Assembly: GCA_032250805.1 (NCBI GenBank)
Contig: JAVVEM010000078.1
Coordinates: 1-6,455 of the forward strand
DNA: 6,455 nt
DNA from: B18-G4 sp032250805
Lineage (GTDB): Bacteria; Bacteroidota; Bacteroidia; Bacteroidales; B18-G4
Direction: 5' to 3'
Below, piece by piece: positions 1 to 6,455 of this stretch. Within the stretch, counting starts at the first letter, position 1. The number at the start of each line of letters is the position of its first letter. Made by a program: the position numbers and the translations under genes. A model generated the notes under the pieces. That model was not told the DNA's origin. It did not search any database and was given only the letters and a program-made list of their open reading frames with translations.

Positions 1-32
1 ATACTGGATAATGCGTTAAGGTTTAAACAATT

Positions 33-53
33 CGAAAATCGAAAATCGAAAAT
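33..53. repeat. Tandem heptamer CGAAAAT x3
   Basis: Three perfect, adjacent copies of CGAAAAT lie at 33-39, 40-46 and 47-53, followed by one more C at 54. The 7-bp period is not a multiple of three, which argues against a coding origin. Short intergenic arrays of this type probably arise by replication slippage; no function can be assigned. Confidence 0.9.
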
Positions 54-67
54 CATTAAATCCAACA

Positions 68-100
68 CTCCTCCCCCGGTTGGGGGAGGTTGGGAGGGGG
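68..100. repeat. G/C-rich inverted repeat, REP-like
   Basis: CCTCCCCC (70-77) and GGGGGAGG (82-89) form a perfect 8-bp stem around a GGTT loop (78-81). The 3' side continues into TTGGGAGGGGG (90-100), so GGTTGGG occurs twice (78-84 and 88-94). From 78 to 100 one strand is almost only G and T/A, with five G-runs. The island stands out against AT-rich flanks and resembles the G-rich palindromic intergenic repeats I recall from Bacteroidota genomes, though I cannot confirm copy number. No T-tract follows on either strand, so it does not look like an intrinsic terminator. Confidence 0.7.
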
Positions 101-129
101 CTGAAAGGCGCTGGCATTGAGAGAAAAGA

Positions 130-167
130 AATAACGAATAACAAATAACAAAATGCAAATAACAAAT
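130..167. repeat. AATAACA-type heptamer array, five units
   Basis: Five consecutive 7-bp units are in register: AATAACG (130-136), AATAACA (137-143), AATAACA (144-150), a degenerate AAATGCA (151-157) and AATAACA (158-164), followed by AAT (165-167). It has the same period as the CGAAAAT array upstream but a different sequence. The minus-strand frame over this region reads as hydrophobic residues only because of the repeats. Confidence 0.85.
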
Positions 168-188
168 CTGCTTCTTTCCGGATACGAC

Positions 189-224
189 TAAACGAATCAA
201 CAAATAAACGAATCAACAAATAAA
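189..224. repeat. Perfect 16-bp tandem duplication
   Basis: TAAACGAATCAACAAA occurs at 189-204 and again, identically, at 205-220; TAAA at 221-224 begins a third copy. Shifted by two bases, the array from 191 to 222 reads as alternating octamers AACGAATC and AACAAATA, each present twice. The unit shares the core AACRAAT with the heptamer array at 130-167. Confidence 0.92.
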
Positions 225-241
225 TTGTAAATTTCCATTTA

Positions 242-273
242 TTAGGAATAAAAAATGAAATGATGTATATTTG
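242..273 (+). promoter_or_regulatory. Candidate Bacteroidota-type promoter
   Basis: TATATTTG at 266-273 matches the Bacteroidota housekeeping -7 consensus TAnnTTTG exactly. TTAG at 242-245, 20 bp upstream, matches three of four bases of the -33 element TTTG. Transcription would start near 280, giving a leader of about 95 nt before the ATG at 375. A weaker alternative is TTTATTTG at 319-326 (seven of eight bases), which would give a shorter leader. In DNA this AT-rich such matches arise easily by chance. Confidence 0.35.
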
Positions 274-374
274 AATAACAGAAAAGTACAATTAGCATTT
301 AACTAAAAAGTGTCCAAATTTATTTGAAGTCAAACAGTCAATGACCTAATTGTCGAGCATCAAAATATACCTAT

Positions 375-3300
375 ATGAGAAGTGAAAGAAGATTTTTTAT
401 AAAGTTATTAGTTACACTTATGCTTGTTTTGGGTTGCACTCCATTAAATGTAATACCACAATCTTTTGACGGGAACATCAATGTACCTACGGGTAATGGA
501 AAAGGATCTTTAAATGGAGATATCTGCTATACCGGGGATTTCGTTTTTTTATATTCCATCGATTCTATTACTGCTTATTCTGCTTCAAGTGGCAGCTATA
601 ATAAAGCCTTCCCTTTTGCTGAAAATAGCAACATGGGAGTTTACAACCCAATATTTTACAATGAGAGTTACTGGACATGCGATAAGAACCTTATGGCATA
701 TAATAGTTCTGCTAACAGACTATATGTTGTATCACCTGATATTAGAATCATGCATATTTCCACAGCTGGTAATTCTCCCACGCTTTTACAAGAACAATAT
801 TTACCGATAGACTCAATTCGTAATATTTTTAGTACGATTCATGGTGTAAATATCCTGAAATTTAGTGCAGAACAGAGTAAATTATACTGGATGATTGAAG
901 GTCGTAACCAACAGAAGAATTTCATTGGTTCATTTCATAAAAGAGTAAGGTATTTAGCTATATTTTCTGTCGACAGTGAAGGATCCTTAAGCCTTATTCA
1001 TGATGAATATATGCGGGCATCAGGTGATTATCTGGGTGCAAATATTTCTGATATTGAATATAATACTGACATATCAGTAAATGGCAATGAGTTTTTCTAT
1101 CTTTCAAAGCTAAGTCGACTTGAGGTATGGAGAATCGAAAATCCAACAACAAATCCTACTATAAGCCTATTCAGGAGGGTTAACATCGACACATCATCGT
1201 ATAGCTGCAATTTTTATAAGTTTGGTAAAATGCTCTATATAAACGATACAGTAAATAATATTCACAAACTCATAGCGACCCCGTATCGGTATTTAGACCA
1301 AGCAATTACTAATCCTGATATTTTCGTTCTTGATTGCAATCATGGTGATGATTCTACTGCTGTTGTATGGAGCACCATTTCTTCACCAAGTAAAAGAGTA
1401 CTTGATGCAGAATATATACAAGAAAATCAACATCTGATTATAAGTTATGCTCCGGATACAGCAAATTATATTGGATCAATAGCCCAAGGATCAGATATTA
1501 CAGTATATGAATATGATTCTGTAACTTCTGCATTTTCAAATATTCCATATCAATATGTAAACACCAATGCCAATTATCCGGATTATGATCCATACGACAT
1601 CAATGCTACGTTTGATTTGGAGAAAATCAATGGAACCGATCTGGTATTGAGTAAGAAGGATCAGATTGTCCAATTAAGTTACCAATCTAATGAATACTCA
1701 CCTGAAACACGTAAGTATGCTGAGAATAACTTTTTTATGAAAAGTGTGAATACAAATTTTGCAAAAGCATTTGTTTTAAATACTGCTTCCAATGGACTAG
1801 ATGTTATACATACCAACGATAATAATAAATCAAATACGATCACTGCATTCCCCGTATATGACATATGTGCCAGTAGCACATTCGATAAGATGTATTTCTT
1901 TAACAAATTGAATGTATATGGATCAGCCGGAATTTATATCTATAATCCTCTATCTGAAGAATTAATCAGTATAAATGAAGATAATTATACTCAAAATGAT
2001 ATTGAAGTGCCTGTTGGGGATTGTATATTTAACCCCTATCAGAACCATTTTTTAATATCAGAAAATGCTTCATTTGATGATAAAGCAGCATCAATCAAGG
2101 TTATCAATAATGATACGGACAACACTTTTGTTGCAAGCATTGAACTTATTGATCCACAAGAAAACAAAGCATATCATGCAAAAAAGATGTTTATCGCTCC
2201 GAATGGCAATTTATATATTACAGCCAATATGAGACATGACTCTCTTCATTATCCCCAAATTTTTGTTTTTGAGGCTAAAGAGTCAGGCTCAGATTTATAT
2301 TCTTTATTAGAGGTAATTAATGTTGGTAATGTGCCATCTCCCTCTTACAATGGCATATTTGAGTTTTATACAGCCCATTTCTGTTATAATCCTTTTGACC
2401 ATTGTGTTTATATGACTATCCATCCAAATGAACATATAATTGATCCATACAATTCTGTACCAAATACTGTTTTTAACTCATCTAACAGTTATTCCGGAGA
2501 CAACGGGTTATTGATCAGAATGGGAGAGAATTCAAGCAGCACAACGGCATTAAACTATCCGGGAAAAATTATATGCCCGGCAGCTATGGGTGCATATGCG
2601 GATTCTCAGTATGGAAATAAAATGTATATCATCGGGGAGAATTTTTATGAAGTACAGCCGCTTTCATTATCTGAATATTCAATTACCTATGATACAACTG
2701 AACCTTTTAATGATATCACCTACAATCCCATAAACGACAGGATTTACTGCCTACGCGATGATTCAATGAGTTCAGGTACTCACCGACAAATTGAGATTTT
2801 TTGCATTGATACTTCTAGTAACTATTACAATTTCAATAACATATACTCCGTTGGAGGGCAGGCAACTTCCTTATTTAATAATCCATACGATAACAAACTG
2901 TACATACATCAAATGACCGATGAAAATAAACGTGGAGGAACACCGGTCAGATTAATAAGCCTGGATCATGATCCCCAAATTCAATCTCTGGTCATAGATT
3001 CAATTAATTTTCAAATGTCAAACATTTATCCGGAGGTTGACCATAATGGTGATCATCGTTTCTACTTATACAATATGACCAATCCGGCCATCAATCCTTA
3101 TAACAACACCATGTATATTCCCAATGGTGGCCACAGTTGTGTAAGCAAGGTATCATTCACAGCCCGTGAAAGCAAATTACTTGAAAATGAAGGCTGGACC
3201 TGGCTGTCGTTTCCCAGGATGAACCGGAATTTTAACGATGCCGTATGGATCCCGGATGTGCTGGATAATAATATTGACCCCGGAAACTACCAGGATAGTA

Positions 3301-4457
3301 GTAAATTACAAAATTTAAAACCCGGGCAAGATTATAAGGTTGAAAGTATTTATACGCTTGCTGACGGATGGAATTCGGCAGGTGAGCTTGATTCAACTAA
3401 AAGTACTCATGGATATAAGCTCTACCTGAAGTATAATGATCCTCCAGGCAAAAACCTTTTATTTTACGAAGGCAATTTATATGATCATTTTAATTCTGAA
3501 TGCAATAACTGCCGGCTCGACCTGGTTGGGGCCGATAAATACTGGGTGGGTTATTATTATCCTATTTCTCAATATATCATCGATGCGATACCTGACGAAA
3601 TAGAACCCCTGATCAGTGTGATCAAAGGACAATACTACACATGTTACGGCAGTCCTCAAAGCGATGGCAGCGTGCAATGGAATTGTGCAATCAATAAACG
3701 AGCACCAAATATCCATTATGGAGATATGATAGAGATCATCCCTGTGTTGGGCGACAGCATTATGGATTTTTACTGGGCCATCAATAATAATAACCCATCT
3801 GGTTTTGAAAAGGCCGAAACAGAATACTACTCATACACAGAAACATCTGACTATACACCTGTTTTTATCGAACTCGACTCCAGCGATAATCCGGTTGAGA
3901 TCGGTGCTTTTGTTAATGACAGTTGTATTGGGGGCAGCACAGTATTGCCTGAAGACTCACTGGTGCTTGTCCCTGCCTATACAGAAGGAATGAGCGGTGA
4001 AATATACTTTGAGGAATATTATGGATCGCAAAAATCTATCCGGTCACCAATTACCAACTATTATGTAATCAATCAGCAAAGCAGGCACAGAGAAAAACGC
4101 ATGATCCACACAAGTGAGGGAAAGGACTATTATGTGGTTTCCTTCAATGATAATACGAATAACGAAAAGAAACGATCGCATCAGGATGCCCGGATCAGTT
4201 GCCAGCCAAATCCCCTAAGTTCAACAGGCACTGTTAAATGCTATATTCCGCAGGATGGAAATGTGGAGATTAAACTATACAACATGCTGGGATCGGGGCA
4301 ACTTTTAATATTCACCGGGTTCCTTAGCGCAGGTAATCACGAATTCATTTTTTCATCAACAGATATAAATGTGAATTCACTTGTAAACGGAACGTATATA
4401 TTAACCCTGAAATCAACGGAATACCAGGTGCAAACAAAAATAATTGTTATACAATGA
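375..4457 (+). CDS. Large T9SS-secreted protein with beta-propeller-like repeats
   Basis: Encodes a 1360-residue exported protein of unknown function. The start at 375 is the first ATG after an in-frame stop at 342-344 and yields a signal peptide at once: basic residues 2-10, then a hydrophobic core 11-20. VLGC at 18-21 resembles a weak lipobox. Residues about 100-925 look like beta-propeller blades, clearest in motifs such as NPINDRIY (784-791), NPYDNKLY (836-843) and NPYNNTMY (907-914), reminiscent of YVTN-type repeats. Residues about 935-1125 hold a module with GWTWLSFPRM (940-949), GYKL (1013-1016) and YWVGYYYP (1056-1063). A further module spans about 1146-1258 (DYTPVF, EIGAF, DSCIGG). 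Residues 1273-1360 fit a T9SS type A sorting domain: PNP (1278-1280), LYNMLG (1301-1306), AGNHEF, NGTYIL (1338-1343) and a KIIV end. GC content rises near 3120. Export is well supported; ligand and role are unknown. Confidence 0.95.
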   Translation: MRSERRFFIKLLVTLMLVLGCTPLNVIPQSFDGNINVPTGNGKGSLNGDICYTGDFVFLYSIDSITAYSASSGSYNKAFPFAENSNMGVYNPIFYNESYWTCDKNLMAYNSSANRLYVVSPDIRIMHISTAGNSPTLLQEQYLPIDSIRNIFSTIHGVNILKFSAEQSKLYWMIEGRNQQKNFIGSFHKRVRYLAIFSVDSEGSLSLIHDEYMRASGDYLGANISDIEYNTDISVNGNEFFYLSKLSRLEVWRIENPTTNPTISLFRRVNIDTSSYSCNFYKFGKMLYINDTVNNIHKLIATPYRYLDQAITNPDIFVLDCNHGDDSTAVVWSTISSPSKRVLDAEYIQENQHLIISYAPDTANYIGSIAQGSDITVYEYDSVTSAFSNIPYQYVNTNANYPDYDPYDINATFDLEKINGTDLVLSKKDQIVQLSYQSNEYSPETRKYAENNFFMKSVNTNFAKAFVLNTASNGLDVIHTNDNNKSNTITAFPVYDICASSTFDKMYFFNKLNVYGSAGIYIYNPLSEELISINEDNYTQNDIEVPVGDCIFNPYQNHFLISENASFDDKAASIKVINNDTDNTFVASIELIDPQENKAYHAKKMFIAPNGNLYITANMRHDSLHYPQIFVFEAKESGSDLYSLLEVINVGNVPSPSYNGIFEFYTAHFCYNPFDHCVYMTIHPNEHIIDPYNSVPNTVFNSSNSYSGDNGLLIRMGENSSSTTALNYPGKIICPAAMGAYADSQYGNKMYIIGENFYEVQPLSLSEYSITYDTTEPFNDITYNPINDRIYCLRDDSMSSGTHRQIEIFCIDTSSNYYNFNNIYSVGGQATSLFNNPYDNKLYIHQMTDENKRGGTPVRLISLDHDPQIQSLVIDSINFQMSNIYPEVDHNGDHRFYLYNMTNPAINPYNNTMYIPNGGHSCVSKVSFTARESKLLENEGWTWLSFPRMNRNFNDAVWIPDVLDNNIDPGNYQDSSKLQNLKPGQDYKVESIYTLADGWNSAGELDSTKSTHGYKLYLKYNDPPGKNLLFYEGNLYDHFNSECNNCRLDLVGADKYWVGYYYPISQYIIDAIPDEIEPLISVIKGQYYTCYGSPQSDGSVQWNCAINKRAPNIHYGDMIEIIPVLGDSIMDFYWAINNNNPSGFEKAETEYYSYTETSDYTPVFIELDSSDNPVEIGAFVNDSCIGGSTVLPEDSLVLVPAYTEGMSGEIYFEEYYGSQKSIRSPITNYYVINQQSRHREKRMIHTSEGKDYYVVSFNDNTNNEKKRSHQDARISCQPNPLSSTGTVKCYIPQDGNVEIKLYNMLGSGQLLIFTGFLSAGNHEFIFSSTDINVNSLVNGTYILTLKSTEYQVQTKIIVIQ
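2031..3116 (+). repeat. NP-Y-type protein repeats within the propeller region
   Basis: Five clear copies of the motif N-P-[YFI]-[DNQ]-[NDH]-x-x-[YL] lie at residues 553-560, 672-679, 784-791, 836-843 and 907-914 of the large exported protein. Weaker copies fall between them, such as PNGNLY (609-614) and YGNKMY (746-751). Counting all of them, spacing is roughly 40-75 residues, which fits one four-stranded propeller blade with variable loops. The copies differ at DNA level, so this is an old structural repeat and not a recent duplication. Confidence 0.65.
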
Positions 4458-4468
4458 TCAGGATCATT
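4453..4468. repeat. Inverted repeat across gene junction
   Basis: AATGATC (4453-4459) and GATCATT (4462-4468) are perfect 7-bp arms separated by AG. As RNA, six pairs could form around a CAGG loop. The element covers the stop codon of the first gene (4455-4457) and the AGGA that serves the second. It is too AT-rich and lacks a T-tract, so it is not a plausible terminator. It could be a small operator-like or RNA element, or chance. Confidence 0.6.
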
Positions 4469-4474
4469 ATATGA
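4454..4474 (+). other. Possible six-codon coupling ORF between the two genes
   Basis: ATG at 4454-4456 opens a frame encoding MIRIII and closing with TGA at 4472-4474. Its start overlaps the stop of the upstream gene as ATGA (4454-4457), and its stop overlaps the start of the downstream gene as ATGA (4471-4474). This geometry would let ribosomes pass from one gene to the next by termination-reinitiation. There is no independent evidence of translation, and chance is a real possibility. Confidence 0.2.
4460..4463 (+). promoter_or_regulatory. Shine-Dalgarno-like AGGA before second gene
   Basis: AGGA ends 7 nt before the ATG at 4471, a suitable spacing for a ribosome binding site. It supports 4471 as the start. 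It lies in the centre of the inverted repeat at 4453-4468, so its accessibility may depend on that fold or on ribosomes finishing the upstream gene. Confidence 0.45.
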
Positions 4475-6455
4475 ACTACAAGAAAACTAAAATACTACTG
4501 ATTACAATCCTCAGCGTTACGGCCATGGGCAGCCGGGCTCAATCACTGATCACCGTAAAGCAGGATGGAACCGGCAATTTTACCACTATACAAGAGGGCA
4601 TCGATTTTGCGGCAAACAAGGATACGGTGCTGGTCTGGCCCGGAACCTATTTTGAAAATGTGATCTTATCGGGCAAAACTATTATACTGGGTAGTTTAAC
4701 TCTGACAACAGGCGATCCTTTCTTCATAAGTCAAACAATAATAAATGGAAATCAGTCGGGTTCATGCCTGGTGATTGAAAATGCCACAGATACAAATAAA
4801 TTATGCGGGTTTACACTGACAAATGGAAGTGGGAATAATTATGGATCCAATTATGGCGGGGCAGTGTGTATATATGGAAGCAATGTAAGTATTGAGAGAT
4901 GTATAATCAAAGAAAATTTTGTTACCGGATATGGTGGAGGAATATCGGTTTTGTTTTCAAATGCCCGTTTCTCAGATGTTACCATAAAAAATAATACTGC
5001 TTACGTGGGTGGTGGTGGGATTGTTGTTGCACACAGCACCGTTCAATTTGACCCGGGCAATTTATGTAATATTTACTTAAATTACGCAGCCTCAGGAACA
5101 GATTTTCGCAAGGGAATAGGTGATTCATCAATCAATGTTGTTGTGGATACCTTTACGGTACAAAACCCCGATTACTATTATCTTCATTCATCTGGAAATG
5201 ACATTTTGCAAAACGATATTACCTGGCAGGTAAATCATGGAAAGATTGAGCAAACAGAACAGGATCTTTTTGTATCACCACAAGGCGATAATGAGAATGA
5301 TGGAATTTCTGCTCAAACGCCATTAAAAGACATCTGGTTTGCCCTGCTCAAAATGAAATCCGACAGTATCAGCCCTGATACGATACATATCATGCCGGGG
5401 ACATATAAACCGTCGGCCGGAGAAAAGTTTCCATTAAGTTTAAAAAAATATGCTTCTATAAAAGGCACTTCAATAGATTCCTGTATACTGGATGCAGAAG
5501 ATGAGATCTATCATATGAACGGGATATTAAATTCTTGTTGTTTTCAAATCAGTAATTTGACTTTGCAGCATGGCAATGGATTTAAGAATACCCTTTTCGG
5601 AACCAGTTCAATCGAGATAGATAAAAGTCCGTTCTCAAGTTTACAAAACCTGATAGTCAAAAGTAACAAAAGTCGTATCGTTACTGTTAGGGTATCCAAT
5701 TCAGACGGTTTTTTGTTTTCAAATTGCAAAATCACAGATAATACAGGCGGGCATGGCATGCGAATTGCCCATGGAGGAACTGCAACGGCTTACCACACCA
5801 TAAAGCTTATAAACTGTATTGTTGAAAACAACATACCAGATTACAGCATGCCTCCGAATGATGGTTATCTCGGAGGTGGATTAGCTTTGCTGGGGCCAAC
5901 ATCCACCGGCAATAGTAAGCGGCTGAATGTTCAATTTTACAACTGCCTCTTTAACAAGAACAGGACAAGGCCACATCCAGATGGTACCGGCCATATCTCT
6001 GGATCATTAGGTGCAACGGATAATTCTAAAGCTTATCTTATTAATTGCACGCTTGGGGATAATAAAGGAGACAGCTATTTGGGAGCCGGCATTGGTGTTA
6101 CCAATTCGTCCGAAATGAATATTTACAACTCCATCCTGTATCATAACGATCCTGCAGAGTTATATATGTTCAGTTTGGAAGGGGTTAATTCCATTAATAT
6201 ATACAATTCCCTTGTTCAAGGTGGGGAGGAAGGTATCAGGGTTTACACTTCTGGCAACAGTATATATTATGATCCCAGCAATATCGATACCGACCCCATG
6301 TGGGATACTACCAGCATGTACCCTTATAGCCTTGCTTCCGGCTCGCCCTGCATCAATGCCGGCACCCTGAACCTGCCCCAGGGCATAGAACTCCCCGAAA
6401 CCGACCTGGCTGGAAACCCACGCGTGTACAATGGTTATGTTGATATGGGTGCATA
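4471..6455 (+). CDS. Exported parallel beta-helix protein, 3' end missing
   Basis: Open from ATG 4471 to the right edge with no stop (661 codons), so it is partial. Residues 1-23 form a signal peptide (KKTK, hydrophobic core 8-19, SRA before Q24), implying Sec export. Two beta-helix modules follow. The first opens with TVKQDGTGNFTTIQ and DTVLVWPGTY (51-60), with glycine-rich rungs at 129-131, 155-158 and 180-184. A linker (about 200-265) leads to the second, which starts VSPQGDNENDG (268-278) and DTIHIMPGTY (303-312), like DUF1565-type helix starts. Rungs such as FSNCKITDN and INCTLGDN continue to about 600. SPCINAG (625-631) and DLAGNPRV...VDMGA (645-661) match the choice-of-anchor-Q type ending, normally followed by AYE and a sorting domain. 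No lyase or hydrolase active site is recognisable. It lies 13 bases after the upstream gene, probably in one operon. Surface binding or structure is the likeliest role. Confidence 0.93.
   Translation, partial: MNYKKTKILLITILSVTAMGSRAQSLITVKQDGTGNFTTIQEGIDFAANKDTVLVWPGTYFENVILSGKTIILGSLTLTTGDPFFISQTIINGNQSGSCLVIENATDTNKLCGFTLTNGSGNNYGSNYGGAVCIYGSNVSIERCIIKENFVTGYGGGISVLFSNARFSDVTIKNNTAYVGGGGIVVAHSTVQFDPGNLCNIYLNYAASGTDFRKGIGDSSINVVVDTFTVQNPDYYYLHSSGNDILQNDITWQVNHGKIEQTEQDLFVSPQGDNENDGISAQTPLKDIWFALLKMKSDSISPDTIHIMPGTYKPSAGEKFPLSLKKYASIKGTSIDSCILDAEDEIYHMNGILNSCCFQISNLTLQHGNGFKNTLFGTSSIEIDKSPFSSLQNLIVKSNKSRIVTVRVSNSDGFLFSNCKITDNTGGHGMRIAHGGTATAYHTIKLINCIVENNIPDYSMPPNDGYLGGGLALLGPTSTGNSKRLNVQFYNCLFNKNRTRPHPDGTGHISGSLGATDNSKAYLINCTLGDNKGDSYLGAGIGVTNSSEMNIYNSILYHNDPAELYMFSLEGVNSINIYNSLVQGGEEGIRVYTSGNSIYYDPSNIDTDPMWDTTSMYPYSLASGSPCINAGTLNLPQGIELPETDLAGNPRVYNGYVDMGA

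Larger units (their letters stand above)
1..374. other. Gene-free, repeat-rich intergenic region
   Basis: No convincing coding region is visible on either strand. The stretch is AT-rich apart from one G/C-rich island and holds three short tandem repeat arrays, one inverted repeat and a possible promoter, each listed separately. The reading frame of the downstream gene has a stop at 342-344 and no ATG between that stop and 375. The left edge may contain the last codons of an upstream + strand gene (for example the frame ending in TAA at 17-19), but too little is present to support a call. I see no tRNA, rRNA or riboswitch-like structure. Confidence 0.75.

Noticed and set aside
1..19. Possible tail of an upstream + strand gene ending at TAA 17-19
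   Set aside because: Only five codons are visible, and other frames are also open or closed nearby (frame 1 stays open to TGA at 118-120), so no frame can be preferred.
70..100. Intrinsic terminator at the G/C-rich hairpin
   Set aside because: The stem is strong, but no T-tract follows on either strand.
130..224. CRISPR array or replication iterons
   Set aside because: Units are 7-16 bp with no spacers of CRISPR size, and there is no cas, rep or DnaA-box context.
16..291. Minus-strand ORF of 91 codons with hydrophobic stretches
   Set aside because: It runs through all the tandem repeats and the G-rich palindrome; its hydrophobic look comes from the AATAAC-type repeats read in reverse. No recognisable domain or start context.
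514..810. 98-codon + strand ORF inside the first gene
   Set aside because: Out-of-frame shadow of the large exported protein, with no signal or family pattern of its own.
1679..1906. Minus-strand ORF of 75 codons
   Set aside because: Antisense shadow of the propeller region, whose own frame is continuous and has clear family features.
3477..3993. Two short ORFs (minus 3477-3716 and plus 3805-3993)
   Set aside because: Both overlap the C-terminal modules of the first gene in other frames and show no supporting features.
5544..5759. Minus-strand ORF of 71 codons
   Set aside because: Lies wholly inside the beta-helix gene, which is open on the + strand across the region.
4501..6300. Pectate lyase or pectinesterase activity for the beta-helix protein
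   Set aside because: The fold pattern and the QDGTGNFTTIQ start resemble such enzymes, but I see no catalytic Asp/Arg or Gln/Asp motif pattern, and this start is common in non-enzymatic beta-helix proteins.

Overview
The window looks like a chromosomal fragment from a bacterium of the FCB group, most likely Bacteroidota (Bacteroidales-like). The grounds are a C-terminal type IX secretion (T9SS type A) sorting domain, large Asn/Tyr-rich exported proteins, weak or absent Shine-Dalgarno sites, a TAnnTTTG-type promoter candidate, and low-GC, repeat-littered intergenic DNA. Cloacimonadota and related phyla use similar secretion tags and beta-helix proteins and cannot be excluded.

Layout. Positions 1-374 hold no supportable gene. 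They contain short tandem repeats (CGAAAAT x3, AATAACA-type heptamers, a perfect 16-bp duplication), a G/C-rich inverted repeat and a possible promoter. Positions 375-4457 (+) encode a 1360-residue exported protein. It has a signal peptide, a long beta-propeller-like region with NP-Y-type repeats, two further C-terminal modules and a T9SS sorting domain. After only 13 bases, a second gene starts at 4471 (+) and is still open at the right edge, giving 661 codons. It encodes an exported right-handed parallel beta-helix protein with two helix modules in tandem. It ends, as far as visible, in a choice-of-anchor-Q-type motif, so the real C-terminus and probably a sorting domain lie outside the window.

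The two genes are co-oriented and almost abut, so they are probably co-transcribed. Both products are predicted to cross the inner membrane by Sec. The first, and probably the second, would then cross the outer membrane by T9SS and end on the surface or outside the cell. No catalytic motif is recognisable in either, so a structural, adhesive or glycan-binding role is only a guess. The junction is unusual: a 7-bp inverted repeat covers the first stop codon and the AGGA ribosome site, and a six-codon ORF links the genes through ATGA overlaps at both ends. No known defence, CRISPR, RNA or mobile system was found.
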